Source of the DNA: Pelobacter seleniigenes DSM 18267
Lineage (GTDB): Bacteria; Desulfobacterota; Desulfuromonadia; Desulfuromonadales; Geopsychrobacteraceae
Assembly (NCBI RefSeq): GCF_000711225.1
Contig: NZ_JOMG01000004.1
Location: forward strand, 496,001 to 560,000
Length of the DNA stretch: 64,000 bases
Direction of reading: 5' to 3'
The stretch's first letter is position 1; every line of letters starts with the position of its first letter. Below are positions 26,656 to 36,444 of this stretch, piece by piece. The position numbers were made by a program, and so were the translations under genes. The notes under the pieces are model-generated. The model searched no databases. It saw only the letters and a program-made list of their open reading frames with translations, and was not told the DNA's origin.

Positions 26656-27657
26656 ATGACAGTTGAGGAATTCAATCGCCTGTTGCGTGAAAAACGAGTT
26701 CCAGAACTGCTCTGTCTGTATGGCGAGGAAAGCTTTTTAGTGAACCAGGCCGCCAAGCGGGTGCGCCAGGTTCTTTTTCCGACCGGGGTTGATGATTTTA
26801 ACGATCATCGCTTCGAAGGGAAAAGCTGTCGGGCCGAGCAGGTTCTTGATGCCGCCGAAACCCTCCCTGTTTTTGCGGCCCGAAGACTGGTCACCATCAG
26901 TGATGCTCATTTGCTGCCTGCTGCTGAACAGGATCGGCTGATGGACTACCTGGGTAATCCCGTGCCCGAAACCTGCCTGCTGCTGGTTGCCGAAAAAATC
27001 GATGGTCGGCGGAAATTTTTCCAGCAATTCAAAAAAGTCGGTGTTCTGGTTGAATTCAAAGGGCTCTCTGAAAGGGACCTGCCCCGGCATGTGAAAAATT
27101 ATCTTGATGAGAAGGATATCGAAATCTCGGCCGATGCGCTCAGCCTGTTCTGTGCGACCGTTGGTGAGCGATTGCAGGAAGTCCATTCTGAGCTGGATAA
27201 ATTGATCACTTACATTGGGCGGGCGCGCTTGATTGACAGTAAGGATGTCCAGGCTGTGGTCTCCAGGGGGCGCGCTGAGAATATCTTCAATCTTGGCAAT
27301 GCGGTTGGCCGTGGAGATACTGCGGGGGCCCTGGAGCTGGCTAAACGGCTGGGTGGGGCGGGGGAGGCTCCGCTACGAATCCTGGCGCTGCTGGTCAGGC
27401 ATTTTCGCCAGCTCTGGAAGGTCAGGGAGCTTAGTGCTCAGGATTGTCCCCAGAAAGAGATCGCGAGTATTGCCCGGATTCCCTTTTTTGTGGTCGATGG
27501 ACTTATTCAGCAAGCCAAACGGTTTTCCCGTCAGGATTTCATGACCGCTTTTGAACTGTTTCTGGAAACCGATCTGGCCATGAAATCGAGCGGCGCGGAT
27601 GCGGATGCTTTACTGGATAGTTTGATCCTGCGGCTGACCAAACGAAAGACGAACTAA
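26656..27657 (+). CDS. holA: DNA polymerase III delta subunit
   Basis: Clamp-loader subunit of 333 residues that opens the beta sliding clamp. Family landmarks are LLCLYGEESFLVNQAAKRVR at the N-terminus, FNDHRFEG, ETLPVFAARRLVTI, and the C-terminal collar region with RILALLVRHFRQLWKV. The delta subunit has no working P-loop, as here. It is tightly packed after lptE. A strong bidirectional terminator follows its stop. Confidence 0.93.
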   Translation: MTVEEFNRLLREKRVPELLCLYGEESFLVNQAAKRVRQVLFPTGVDDFNDHRFEGKSCRAEQVLDAAETLPVFAARRLVTISDAHLLPAAEQDRLMDYLGNPVPETCLLLVAEKIDGRRKFFQQFKKVGVLVEFKGLSERDLPRHVKNYLDEKDIEISADALSLFCATVGERLQEVHSELDKLITYIGRARLIDSKDVQAVVSRGRAENIFNLGNAVGRGDTAGALELAKRLGGAGEAPLRILALLVRHFRQLWKVRELSAQDCPQKEIASIARIPFFVVDGLIQQAKRFSRQDFMTAFELFLETDLAMKSSGADADALLDSLILRLTKRKTN

Positions 27658-27689
27658 AAAAACAAGGAGATTGAGATCTCCTTGTTTTT
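27658..27689. terminator. Strong bidirectional terminator between holA and rpsT
   Basis: AACAAGGAGAT (27661-27671) pairs perfectly with ATCTCCTTGTT (27676-27686). The flanking A-run and T-run extend the stem to 14 bp (27658-27689). It serves both holA (plus) and rpsT (minus). Confidence 0.92.
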
Positions 27690-27751
27690 CAATCGTTCAT
27701 TGCGGGACAGCGGCCTGGTGACAGCGCCGAATGTCCCTATGTCATCCCGGT

Positions 27752-28015
27752 TCAGGCCAGGCTGTTGACCAATTTGCTCAGGCGGGAAATTTTGCGGCTT
27801 GCGGTCGCTTTATGGATAACGCCTTTTGCTGCGGTTTTGTCGATATAGGGAATTGCTTTGGCCAAAGCGGCCTGGGCAGCGTCTTTGTCCTCAGCCGCAG
27901 CAGCTTCCCGGATATTTTTGACCAGGGTCCGCATGGTTGAGCGAATATGGGTATTGCGGGCGTTACGGATCTGGTTCTGCTTATTGCGTTTAATTGCCGA
28001 TTTATGGTTTGCCAC
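27752..28015 (-). CDS. rpsT: 30S ribosomal protein S20, GTG start
   Basis: An 87-residue basic helical ribosomal protein. It begins [14 protein letters not shown], with the family features [14 protein letters not shown] and a C-terminal KSRIS-like stretch ([15 protein letters not shown]). The start is GTG at 28015-28013, preceded by AAGGAG. It has a consensus promoter and its own terminator, so it is a single-gene transcript. Confidence 0.96.
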   Translation of the reverse strand: MANHKSAIKRNKQNQIRNARNTHIRSTMRTLVKNIREAAAAEDKDAAQAALAKAIPYIDKTAAKGVIHKATASRKISRLSKLVNSLA

Positions 28016-28066
28016 GAAAAAAATCTCCTTACGCGTTGAAATGGGATATTGTCACAAGTGGCGGCG

Positions 28067-28095
28067 ATATTATGCGTCTTATCTCTTCCTGTCAA
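28067..28095 (-). promoter_or_regulatory. Sigma70-type promoter of rpsT
   Basis: TTGACA (28095-28090) and TAATAT (28072-28067) are spaced by exactly 17 bases. A GC-rich stretch (CGCCGCC) follows the -10 box, as in stringently controlled ribosomal promoters. Confidence 0.85.
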
Positions 28096-28176
28096 GTTAG
28101 AAAATTTTTAATTTAAATAAAAAGTAACGCTTCTCCAGGAACTTATCTTCTGTATAAAAAGGATTAAAATAGAATA

Positions 28177-29745
28177 ATGACAAGTCGAAGAACCATAGGC
28201 TGGTCGACCGTCACCATGGCGATGGCGACCCTGCTCAGCCGCATCGGCGGTTTGGTGCGGGATGTCCTGGTGGCACGCCTGTTCGGTGCCGGCCTGGCAA
28301 CGGATGCTTTTTTTGTTGCCTTTACCATCCCCAACCTGTTACGGCGCTTTTTTGCCGAAGGCTCTTTGAGTGCGGCTTTTGTCCCGACCTTTTCCGAAGT
28401 TCTGCACCAGCGAGGCGAGGAGGAGGCCCAGCGGCTCGCCAATCGCTGCATGACCCTGCTGTTGCTGGTCATGGTTGCCATTGTTGCCCTGGGGATTATC
28501 GGCTCTCCCTGGATCACCAAAGTGATCGGTTACGGTTTTTCCGAAATTCCCGGCAAGCTGGAATTAACGGACCGGCTTAATCGCATCATGTTTCCTTATA
28601 TCGGGCTGGTTTCCCTTTTGGCTCTGATTACTGGCATTCTTAATGTCCGGGGGCATTTTTTTCTGCCCTCCTTGTCGCCACTGTTTTTGAATCTGATGAT
28701 GATTATGGCGGCATTGAGCCTGCGCCAGCTGTTCAGCGTGCCGATTTATGCTCTTGCCATCGGCGTTTTGCTGGGCGGGGTCCTGCAGTTGCTGCTGCAA
28801 TATCCGTTGTTGCTGCGCTATAAGATCGTCCTCAAGCCGGATTTCAGATTCAGGAATGATCCGCAATTGAAAAAAGTCATGACCCTGATGATTCCGGGGA
28901 TCCTCGGGGTCGCCATTTATCAGATCAATATCATCGTCAGTCGCTTGCTGGCCTCTTTTCTGCCCGACGGCAGTGTCAGCTATCTTTATTACGGACAGCG
29001 GCTGTTTGAGTTCCCGCAAGGGATATTTATCGTTTCCCTGGCCCAGGCAGCGCTGCCCATGATGAGCCGGCAAATTGCCGAAAAGGATGTTGCCGGGATG
29101 AGGGACTCCCTGGCTTTTTCTTTGAGTCTGGTCACGCTATTTACTCTGCCGGCGATTACCGGGCTGATTCTCTGTGCTAAACCGATCTATGCACTGTTTT
29201 TTTTCGGCGGTGAATTCGCAATGACCGATGTCGCCAATACTGCGACGGCATTGGTCTGCTACGCCCCGGGCTTGCTCTTCGTCGGTTTCAGCCGTATTGC
29301 CGCACAGACATTTTACGCTCTCCAGGACACCCGAACCCCAGTGATCGTGTCCTTTTGGACGCTTTTGGTCAATGCGGTAGCGGGGTACTTGCTGATGCTG
29401 TGGTACGGCTACAGCGGCCTGGCCATTGCCCTGACTATTTCCTCTATATTCAATGCTCTGTTGCTGGTCTGGCTGTTGCAGCGGCGGGTCGGTGGATTTT
29501 TACACAAAACTTTCTGGCTGCCGGTGGTCAAGGTGGTTCCGGCCTGTCTGCTGATGGCAATCGCTGTTGATCAGGCGCTTGGCTTTGCGGATTGGCAGGC
29601 GGCAGGGAACCATCTTCAGAAGGGGCTGGTGCTTGCTGCCGCGGTCGCTAGCGGCTCATTGGTATATTTCGGTTGTTGCTACCTGTTCAGGATTGAAGAA
29701 GTCAGAAGCGGCTTGCAGGCTCTGCGCAGAAAGCGACGCGCCTAA
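28177..29745 (+). CDS. murJ: Lipid II flippase MurJ
   Basis: Polytopic inner-membrane protein of 522 residues (about 14 helices) of the MOP superfamily that flips the peptidoglycan precursor lipid II. Family landmarks are MATLLSRIGGLVRDVLVARLF with FGAG, DAFFVAFTIPNLLRRFFAEG, the AFVPTFSE segment, and YYGQRLFEFPQGIF. The start lies in an AT-rich region with a weak AGGA site (28159-28162). The rpsT gene diverges from it. Confidence 0.95.
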   Translation: MTSRRTIGWSTVTMAMATLLSRIGGLVRDVLVARLFGAGLATDAFFVAFTIPNLLRRFFAEGSLSAAFVPTFSEVLHQRGEEEAQRLANRCMTLLLLVMVAIVALGIIGSPWITKVIGYGFSEIPGKLELTDRLNRIMFPYIGLVSLLALITGILNVRGHFFLPSLSPLFLNLMMIMAALSLRQLFSVPIYALAIGVLLGGVLQLLLQYPLLLRYKIVLKPDFRFRNDPQLKKVMTLMIPGILGVAIYQINIIVSRLLASFLPDGSVSYLYYGQRLFEFPQGIFIVSLAQAALPMMSRQIAEKDVAGMRDSLAFSLSLVTLFTLPAITGLILCAKPIYALFFFGGEFAMTDVANTATALVCYAPGLLFVGFSRIAAQTFYALQDTRTPVIVSFWTLLVNAVAGYLLMLWYGYSGLAIALTISSIFNALLLVWLLQRRVGGFLHKTFWLPVVKVVPACLLMAIAVDQALGFADWQAAGNHLQKGLVLAAAVASGSLVYFGCCYLFRIEEVRSGLQALRRKRRA

Positions 29746-29992
29746 TGACCTTTCATAAGTCCCATGGCAGATTGCCCGTCGGGGCGGCACTTAAGTCAAC
29801 AACTCCTTCCCGGTCGTCAGGGCCTCCTCTTCCCGCGAGGAGACCTCTGTCGGCTGTTAAGGGGAGGCTGTCCGCAAGGTGACGATCAGTTAAGGCGACA
29901 GTCTTTCTGCGGCTGGCGGATTCTGAGTTGCCTTGCAAATGCTTTTCCCCGGCCATCAACCGTACCCACGGATGAATCATGTCATGAGCCGG

Positions 29993-30385
29993 TCAAAGCC
30001 GGTTGATACGGATCTCGCCCCGCTGGATTTTCTTGGTAAACCAGTCCATCAGCCATCTTTTAATAAACTTTCGAGTAAAAGGCGCCAATAGGCAAAAACC
30101 GAACAGGTCGGTGCAAAAACCGGGAGTGAGCAGTAATAATCCGCCGGCCAGGATAATTGCACCATCGGTGAGTTCATCGGTAGGCAGCCTCCCCTGATTC
30201 AGCTCGGTTTGTATCTTTTGTAACAGAGAGAAACCCTGTGACCTGGCCAGGTAAGCGCCTGCAATTCCGGTTAAAAAAATCATGGCGATGGTTGCACCGG
30301 CCCCGATCTGCCGACTGGCTTCAATGAGGACGTAAAGTTCGATGGCCGGTATCAGAATGAAGACGCCAAGCAGCTTTATAAACAT
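29993..30385 (-). CDS. fxsA: FxsA-family membrane protein
   Basis: A 130-residue protein with about three or four membrane helices. It matches FxsA: an N-terminal hydrophobic helix, then IPAIELYVLIEASRQIGA, SQGFSLLQKIQ, and LLLTPGFCTDLFGF. A basic cytoplasmic tail follows (RKFIKRWLMDWFTKK). E. coli FxsA relieves phage T7 exclusion by the F plasmid when overproduced, and its normal role is unclear. ATG 30385 follows AAAGGTG, so it is preferred over ATG 30400, which is inside that site. It converges on murJ. The 247 bases between hold no gene I can support. Confidence 0.85.
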   Translation of the reverse strand: MFIKLLGVFILIPAIELYVLIEASRQIGAGATIAMIFLTGIAGAYLARSQGFSLLQKIQTELNQGRLPTDELTDGAIILAGGLLLLTPGFCTDLFGFCLLAPFTRKFIKRWLMDWFTKKIQRGEIRINRL

Positions 30386-30628
30386 GTATACACCTTTCAT
30401 AAAAAATCATAAATTAAGAAATGTACAAATTTTAGGTCATTGTTTTCAGAAAAAGACGACTCCTGTAACTGCCTGGAATTACGCTAAAATAAAATTGAAC
30501 AAAAAATAGGCAACGTGGTGCCTCATGCAGTTTTTACTAACTCTCGGATAATTTCAACAGGTTTTTATACAGGTTTTCCACAGCCGGTGTGGACGGTGCT
30601 CAAAACCGATTGTTTTTCACGAACTTTG

Positions 30629-31345
30629 CTATTGATGACCTTCTTGGGTTTGTTTTTTGTGGTCAGCGGCAGCGATCAGGGTATTGTTTTTCTGGCGCAG
30701 GGCATCCTCTGCGTCGACGCCCAATGTTGTTGCGAGCTGAACCGTTTGATACAAAATATGACCAATGATTGCGGCCGGTGATTCTCCACCGTCCCGAGGT
30801 TCGTCTTGCTCCATTTGACCGGATAAGCTGACCCAGCTGTTCTGAATCTGCTCATGCAGCAAGATTGCCGTCGGCAGGGGACTCTTTTTGCTGATTTTCT
30901 GGGCCGTTTTCAGGGCCGGCAGTGTCTTGGGAAGCCGCTCGGCCAGGCTGTGCCCCTGACCGCGGGTTTCCCTTTCCTGATGTTTGATGGCTTCCCAGCG
31001 TTCGGCATGGTGTGCCTGATCGGCCTCGCCGAAGACATGGGGATGGCGGCGAATCAATTTGTCGGCTATGGATTTTGCCACGTCGGCAAAGTTGAACAGG
31101 CCTTGCTCCTGATAGATTTGGGCAAGAAAGACGACCTGGAGCAGCAGGTCGCCAAGTTCGTCGCAAACCTCGGTTGGGTTGTGGTGGTCGATGGCGTCGA
31201 GGACCTCGTAGGCCTCTTCGAGCAGGTATCCTTTTAAGCTCTGCGGAGTTTGCTGGCGGTCCCACGGACAGCCTGTTTCAGAGCGCAACGTGGACATGAT
31301 GTTGATGAGACGGTTTATTTCCATATCGTTTGCGGGGTTGGACAT
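30629..31345 (-). CDS. mazG: Nucleoside triphosphate pyrophosphohydrolase MazG
   Basis: House-cleaning enzyme of 238 residues that hydrolyses NTPs or dNTPs to monophosphates. The first MazG domain has CPWDRQQTPQSLKGYLLEEAYEVLDAI-type features, with metal ligands in EEAYE and ELGDLL. The RRHPHVFGE segment follows, then a shorter second half. The gene is divergent from yceD-rpmF. The last 24 residues are charged and poorly conserved. About 240 bases follow before fxsA, without a gene. Confidence 0.9.
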   Translation of the reverse strand: MSNPANDMEINRLINIMSTLRSETGCPWDRQQTPQSLKGYLLEEAYEVLDAIDHHNPTEVCDELGDLLLQVVFLAQIYQEQGLFNFADVAKSIADKLIRRHPHVFGEADQAHHAERWEAIKHQERETRGQGHSLAERLPKTLPALKTAQKISKKSPLPTAILLHEQIQNSWVSLSGQMEQDEPRDGGESPAAIIGHILYQTVQLATTLGVDAEDALRQKNNTLIAAADHKKQTQEGHQ

Positions 31346-31520
31346 TGATTCGTCAAATCCTTTAAGAGAGTTGATGGCATTTTTGCTGTGATGTTTCGTA
31401 CTTGGTATAAATTACCAGTCTTCGGCAGTTCCTGGGGGAAAATAAAAAAAACCTTGCAAAACAAAAATGAATGGGCTAGAAAGTGCGCCATTCTGAACAG
31501 TTGGGAGCATCCCTTTTAGC

Positions 31521-31548
31521 TTGACATGATTTGATCGCTCTTTATACT
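31521..31548 (+). promoter_or_regulatory. Promoter of the yceD-rpmF-plsX-fab operon
   Basis: TTGACA (31521-31526) and TATACT (31543-31548) are separated by 16 bases. The predicted transcript start is about 20 bases before the GTG start of yceD. Confidence 0.75.
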
Positions 31549-31576
31549 GTTTCTTTCGCCCTGGTGAGGATGGATT

Positions 31577-32119
31577 GTGCGTCTGGAGTTGAAAGATATC
31601 AAGGGCGGAGTCCTTGAACAAGATTATGTTTGCTCGGCAGAGGATTTCCCCGATTTGGTTGCGGTTGCAGAAGAGGGCGGCCCGGTCTATGACGGGCCGA
31701 TCCGGTTTTTTCTGAGATTGCAACGCAGTGGGCAGATCGTTGAGGTCGATGGGCGGTTTGAAGCTTCGCTCCTTATGCAATGCGGACATTGTCTGCAGCC
31801 TTTTCAGCGCGCTCTGGCCGAATCCTTCTCGCTGACCTTTACCCCTTGTGAGGGGCGTGAGCAAGAGTTGGAGGAGGAGGTCGAACTGGAGGCTTTGGAA
31901 CTGGACATGATTCCGTACCATGATGAGGTGCTTGAGCTGCGTCACCCTCTGCAGGATCAATTAGTCATGACGATACCGATCAGTCCGCTTTGCTCGGAAA
32001 CCTGCAAAGGACTCTGTCCGGAATGCGGCGCTGATCTTAATCAGAAGCAGTGCGGCTGTACCAAAAAACCGTTTAACAGCAAATTTTCAGTGTTGGCGGG
32101 GATTAAACTGAAGGAGTAA
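31577..32119 (+). CDS. yceD: YceD/DUF177 family protein
   Basis: A 180-residue protein of the DUF177 family, almost always encoded directly upstream of rpmF and implicated in 23S rRNA metabolism. It has the family's paired cysteines: CGHC in the middle, and CSETCKGLCPECG followed by CGC at the end, which probably bind zinc. An acidic run (EQELEEEVELEALELD) precedes the cysteine-rich tail. The start is GTG with GAGG seven bases before it. It is the first gene of the fatty acid operon. Confidence 0.88.
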   Translation: MRLELKDIKGGVLEQDYVCSAEDFPDLVAVAEEGGPVYDGPIRFFLRLQRSGQIVEVDGRFEASLLMQCGHCLQPFQRALAESFSLTFTPCEGREQELEEEVELEALELDMIPYHDEVLELRHPLQDQLVMTIPISPLCSETCKGLCPECGADLNQKQCGCTKKPFNSKFSVLAGIKLKE

Positions 32120-32234
32120 CAGGGATACAACTTTCGGCAGCGAGGCCGTCAGAAGATCTTTGTTGAATCTACTAGGCATATAACCGCCGGACAGGATGTC
32201 AATCCGCTGGATGTCCGGCTGAAGGAGAAAGATC

Positions 32235-32417
32235 ATGGCAGTACCAAAGAAGAAAACTTCTAAAGCGAAAAAAAATATGCGTCGCGCTCATGATGCAGTG
32301 ACCGCTCCAGGGATCTCCACTTGCCCGCAATGCCAGGAGCCGAAACGTCCTCATCGGGTCTGTTCTAATTGTGGAACTTATAAGGGCAAAGAAATCGTTA
32401 GCAGCGACGAAATCTAA
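32235..32417 (+). CDS. rpmF: 50S ribosomal protein L32
   Basis: A 60-residue protein starting [19 protein letters not shown]. Two CxxC pairs (CPQC and CSNC) show the zinc-binding form of L32. The rpmF-plsX-fab arrangement links ribosome and membrane lipid synthesis, as in many bacteria. plsX starts 15 bases later. Confidence 0.97.
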   Translation: MAVPKKKTSKAKKNMRRAHDAVTAPGISTCPQCQEPKRPHRVCSNCGTYKGKEIVSSDEI

Positions 32418-32431
32418 GCCGGCCGCCGTCA

Positions 32432-33418
32432 ATGACCGTCAAAATTGCTGTTGATGCCATGGGTGGGGATAACTCACCTGTTGCTGAAGTAACCGGCGCT
32501 GTTGCTGCTTGTAAAGAATGGGGATGTCAGGTTGTCCTCGTCGGCGATACGGAAAAGATTCAGGCTGAGCTGGCAAAGCATGACACTGCCGGTTTGAGCT
32601 TGGAAATTCAGCATGCCAGTGAAGTTGTCGGCATGCACGATTCACCTTCCGATGCTGTACGAAAAAAAAAGGACTCTTCTATTCGAGTCGCTTTTGATCT
32701 GGCCAAGCAGGGAGCGGCATCCGCCGTTGTCAGTGCGGGGAACTCAGGTGCGACAATGGCCGCCGGAATGGTGGTTTTTGGACGGGTCAAAGGCATTGAG
32801 AGACCTGCCATCGGCACCTGTCTCCCCAACCTGAATGATCAGACCATGGTCCTTGATATGGGGGCCAACGTCGATTGTAAGGCCTCGCATCTTTATCAGT
32901 TCGGACTGATGGGCAGCGTTTATGTCGAACATCTGTTCGGTAAACCGCGACCTCGGGTCGGGCTCCTGTCGAATGGTGCTGAAGAGAAAAAAGGGAATGA
33001 GCTGACACGCGAAGCTCATTGTCTGCTCCGGGACTCACAGCTGAATTACCTTGGCTATGTCGAGGGTGGTGATGTCTATAACGGTGCAGTCGATGTTGTC
33101 GTCTGTGACGGGTTTGTTGGGAATGTTCTGCTGAAAGTTTCCGAGGGGCTTGCGGTCGCTGTGGGCACAATGCTCAAACAGGAAATTGAAAGACGCTTCC
33201 TGGCCAAGGTTGGTTATCTCCTCAGCCGCTCTGCGTTTTCAGCTTTTAAGAAAAGAATTAATCCTGCCGAGTATGGTGGTGCGCCCCTGCTGGGTATCGC
33301 CGGAACGGGAATCGTCTGTCATGGCAGTTCCGACCCTGTTGCAATCAGTATTGCAATTCGGCAGGCAGGTGAGTACGCTCAGGTTCGCTTTGAAGAGAGA
33401 CTGGCAGCGTTGCTGTAA
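32432..33418 (+). CDS. plsX: Phosphate acyltransferase PlsX
   Basis: A 328-residue enzyme that converts acyl-ACP to acyl-phosphate for phospholipid synthesis by PlsY. Landmarks are [12 protein letters not shown] at the N-terminus, [13 protein letters not shown], and [10 protein letters not shown]. Its place between rpmF and fabH is the standard one. Confidence 0.96.
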   Translation: MTVKIAVDAMGGDNSPVAEVTGAVAACKEWGCQVVLVGDTEKIQAELAKHDTAGLSLEIQHASEVVGMHDSPSDAVRKKKDSSIRVAFDLAKQGAASAVVSAGNSGATMAAGMVVFGRVKGIERPAIGTCLPNLNDQTMVLDMGANVDCKASHLYQFGLMGSVYVEHLFGKPRPRVGLLSNGAEEKKGNELTREAHCLLRDSQLNYLGYVEGGDVYNGAVDVVVCDGFVGNVLLKVSEGLAVAVGTMLKQEIERRFLAKVGYLLSRSAFSAFKKRINPAEYGGAPLLGIAGTGIVCHGSSDPVAISIAIRQAGEYAQVRFEERLAALL

Positions 33419-33457
33419 GTTTTACTTTCAGGAACCGAAAACGGAGACTCTAATAAA

Positions 33458-34435
33458 ATGAAAGCTCGAATCATTGGAACCGGTTCTTATCTGCCGGAAA
33501 GGATCATGACTAATTTCGACTTGGAGCAAATGGTCGATACCAGTCATGACTGGATTGTCGCCAGAACCGGCATCAAGGAGCGTCGGATTGCCGCTGAAGG
33601 TGAGTGTACTTCGGATATGGCGACCATCGCTGCTCAGCGCGCCCTCGATATGGCCGGAATCAAAGCCGAAGATATCGATCTGATTGTCATGGGAACGATT
33701 ACCGGAGACTATCCCTGGCCGGCCACGGCATGCATCATCCAGGCTAAGCTTGGGGCGCAAAATGCTTTCGCTTACGACCTGTCCGCTGCCTGCAGTGGCT
33801 TCCTTTATGCTCTGTCTGCTGCCAATGATTACCTGGCCAATGGCCGCGGTAAGCGGGCGCTGGTTATTGGTGCGGAAACCCTCAGCCGAATTGTCGACTG
33901 GACCGACCGGAACACCTGCGTCCTGTTCGGGGATGGGGCTGGTGCGGTTGTGCTGGAAGCTCAGGACGGCGAGTCCGGTATTCTGTCTACCCACCTTCAT
34001 TCTGACGGCAATTACCTTGAACTGCTTTATCAGCCTGGATTCGGCTCGCGAAATCCTTCCTCTCCTGAAGGAGTTGATGCGCGCTTGCCTTACCTGAAAA
34101 TGCAGGGGAACGAAGTGTTCAAAGTGGCTGTGCGCTCATTGACTGATGTCTCCAAAGAAGCCCTTGATGCCAACGGCTTTTCCAGCGCGGATGTCGGGCT
34201 GTTCATTCCCCATCAGGCCAATCTCCGCATCCTCGAGGCCACGGCCAAACGGCTGGAACTGACTGAAGAGCAGAATTTTATCAATGTTGATAAATACGGC
34301 AACACCTCTGGAGCGACCATTCCGATTGCCATGGATGAAGCCTTCCGGCAGGGACTGCTCAAAGAGGGGGATCTGCTGTTGTCTGCAGCTTTTGGTGGCG
34401 GTTTTACCTGGGCTTCAGCTCTGATTCGCTGGTAA
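33458..34435 (+). CDS. fabH: 3-oxoacyl-ACP synthase III (KAS III)
   Basis: A 325-residue condensing enzyme that starts fatty acid chains from acetyl-CoA and malonyl-ACP. The active-site Cys is in DLSAACSGFLYAL (about residue 113), the His in IPHQAN, and the Asn in KYGNTSGAT. FGDGAGAVVL is also typical. It lies 39 bases after plsX. Confidence 0.96.
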   Translation: MKARIIGTGSYLPERIMTNFDLEQMVDTSHDWIVARTGIKERRIAAEGECTSDMATIAAQRALDMAGIKAEDIDLIVMGTITGDYPWPATACIIQAKLGAQNAFAYDLSAACSGFLYALSAANDYLANGRGKRALVIGAETLSRIVDWTDRNTCVLFGDGAGAVVLEAQDGESGILSTHLHSDGNYLELLYQPGFGSRNPSSPEGVDARLPYLKMQGNEVFKVAVRSLTDVSKEALDANGFSSADVGLFIPHQANLRILEATAKRLELTEEQNFINVDKYGNTSGATIPIAMDEAFRQGLLKEGDLLLSAAFGGGFTWASALIRW

Positions 34436-34460
34436 TCTGACTATTTATTTAGGTGTTGAA

Positions 34461-35375
34461 ATGATTGCATTTGTTTTTCCGGGCCAGGGGTCACAGTTTT
34501 CCGGAATGGGAAAAGACCTGGCCGATAATTTTGCTGTTGCTAAAGATATTTTTGCCGAAGCCAATGATGCCCTCGGCTTCGATATCGCTGGAATGTGTTT
34601 TTCCGGTCCCGATGAGGCTCTGAAGCTGACCGCCAATACCCAGCCGGCCATCTTGACGACCAGTGTCGCGGCATTGCGCGTGCTGCAGCAGGAAAAGGGA
34701 CTTAAACCAGCCTATGTGGCCGGCCATTCCCTTGGCGAATATTCAGCCCTGGTTGCAACCGGTGCGTTGGCTTTTGCCGACGCGGTTAAAACTGTTCATC
34801 AGCGTGGTACTTTTATGCAGGAAGCTGTGCCGGTTGGTACCGGGGCTATGGCCGCGGTCATCGGCATTGATGCTGCCGAACTGGATCAACTCTGCCGAGA
34901 GGCCGCACAGGGCGACGCCGTTGCTCCCGCCAACTTTAACAGCCCGGGGCAGATCGTTATTGCCGGCCATGCCGCTGCGGTGGAGCGGGCCCTTGAACTT
35001 GCCAAGGAACGCGGGGCCAAAAGAGCCATGCTGCTCCCGGTGAGTGCACCGTTTCATTCCAGCCTGATGGCTCCGGCAGCGCTTCGCCTGCAAGAGGTTC
35101 TGGCACCGTTATCCGTCAATCCTCTCAGCGTTCCCTTAGTCAGTAATGTCGAAGCAGCCCCCTACCAGGATCACTCGCGAGTCAAGGAACTGCTGGTCGA
35201 ACAGGTCTGCGCTCCGGTGCGTTGGGATGAATCAGTACAGTGCATGCAGCGCCTGGGGGTGACCCGCTATGTTGAAATAGGCCCCGGTAAAGTGCTGACA
35301 GGTCTTATCAAGCGGATTGATCGCCAGGCTGAACTGGTTAATATCTGCGACCTCGACAGTTTAGCCAAGGCCTAG
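34461..35375 (+). CDS. fabD: Malonyl-CoA:ACP transacylase
   Basis: A 304-residue enzyme that loads malonyl groups onto ACP. FPGQGSQ is at the N-terminus, the nucleophile Ser is in AGHSLGEYSAL (about residue 93), and the catalytic His is in VSAPFHSSLM. It lies between fabH and fabG in the fatty acid operon. Confidence 0.97.
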   Translation: MIAFVFPGQGSQFSGMGKDLADNFAVAKDIFAEANDALGFDIAGMCFSGPDEALKLTANTQPAILTTSVAALRVLQQEKGLKPAYVAGHSLGEYSALVATGALAFADAVKTVHQRGTFMQEAVPVGTGAMAAVIGIDAAELDQLCREAAQGDAVAPANFNSPGQIVIAGHAAAVERALELAKERGAKRAMLLPVSAPFHSSLMAPAALRLQEVLAPLSVNPLSVPLVSNVEAAPYQDHSRVKELLVEQVCAPVRWDESVQCMQRLGVTRYVEIGPGKVLTGLIKRIDRQAELVNICDLDSLAKA

Positions 35376-35421
35376 AAAGAGTGCTATATTTATTCAATAT
35401 CTTGATTTAGGAGAGTCGATT

Positions 35422-36159
35422 ATGGTTAAAGAAAGAGTTGCTCTGGTGACTGGTGCTTCCCGCGGTATCGGGCGGAGTATTTCCCTGGCCCTTGCTGCTC
35501 AGGGTGCAAAGATTGTTGCCGTGGATATCGATCTTGCAGCGACTGAAGCCTTTGTTGCCGAGTTGAAAGCCGCTGGGACCGAGGCGATTGCCGTACAGGG
35601 CAACGTTACCGTTGCCGACGATGTCGAGCGGATGGTGAATGCCGCTAAAGAAGCTTTTGACCGTATCGATATCCTGGTCAATAATGCCGGGATTACCCGT
35701 GACGCACTGTTGCTGCGCATGAAGGATGAAGATTGGGACGCTGTTCTCAATGTCAATCTCAAAGGGGCCTTCCTTTGTACCCGTGCGGTCGCCAAGGTCA
35801 TGACCAAGCAGCGCAGCGGGCGGATTATCAATATTGCGTCGGTGGTTGGCCAGATGGGCAACGCCGGACAAGCGAATTATTGCGCCAGTAAGGCCGGCTT
35901 GATGGGGCTGACCCGATCGAATGCGCGTGAACTGGCAAAACGCAATATCACTGTCAATGCCGTAGCACCCGGATTTATTGCCACGGATATGACCGATGCC
36001 CTGCCGGAGCAGAAGCGCCAGGAATTGGCTGCGCAGATTCCTCTGGAGAGGCTCGGTTCCGCCGATGATATTGCCTATACTGTTCTTTTCCTGGCGTCGG
36101 ACCAGGCCGGGTACATTACCGGTCAGGTGGTCGGCGTTAACGGCGGAATGTACATGTAA
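35422..36159 (+). CDS. fabG: 3-oxoacyl-ACP reductase
   Basis: A 245-residue short-chain dehydrogenase that reduces 3-oxoacyl-ACP with NADPH. The cofactor loop is TGASRGIG, NNAG follows, and the catalytic Ser-Tyr-Lys set appears around INIASVVG and NYCASKAG. The end, GQVVGVNGGMYM, is typical of FabG. GGAG precedes the ATG. Confidence 0.96.
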   Translation: MVKERVALVTGASRGIGRSISLALAAQGAKIVAVDIDLAATEAFVAELKAAGTEAIAVQGNVTVADDVERMVNAAKEAFDRIDILVNNAGITRDALLLRMKDEDWDAVLNVNLKGAFLCTRAVAKVMTKQRSGRIINIASVVGQMGNAGQANYCASKAGLMGLTRSNARELAKRNITVNAVAPGFIATDMTDALPEQKRQELAAQIPLERLGSADDIAYTVLFLASDQAGYITGQVVGVNGGMYM

Positions 36160-36210
36160 ACAAGTTGGCTTACAAAGTTGGGCCGAAATAACACACGAGG
36201 AGGAAAGCAA

Positions 36211-36444
36211 ATGGCTTCTATTGATGAAAGAGTTAAGCAGATTGTAGCAGAGCAACTGGGTGTTGATGAAGATCAGGTCACGACCGATGCATCGTTTATG
36301 GACGACCTCGGTGCTGATTCCCTGGATACCGTTGAGCTGGTTATGGCTCTGGAAGAAGAGTTTGATGTCGAGATCTCTGACGAGGATGCTGAAAAAATCC
36401 AGACCGTCAAAGACGCTATCGAATACATCAGCAAAGCTTCCTGA
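36211..36444 (+). CDS. acpP: Acyl carrier protein
   Basis: A 77-residue acidic protein that carries acyl chains on a phosphopantetheine attached to the Ser of [12 protein letters not shown] chose ATG 36211 ([10 protein letters not shown]), which follows AGGAGG. The longer frame from 36178 adds foreign residues. A long stem-loop follows the gene before fabF. Confidence 0.97.
   Translation: MASIDERVKQIVAEQLGVDEDQVTTDASFMDDLGADSLDTVELVMALEEEFDVEISDEDAEKIQTVKDAIEYISKAS

Noticed and set aside
29746-29992. Short frames on both strands between murJ and fxsA
   Set aside because: They overlap each other, have no family features and no convincing ribosome sites. Some short hairpins are present but none has a good T-run.
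30550-30600. TTATACAGG and TTTTCCACAG resembling DnaA boxes
   Set aside because: Both deviate from the 9-base consensus, only two occur, and there is no dnaA, dnaN or AT-rich unwinding element nearby. The CCACA/TGTGG part is a small hairpin after mazG.
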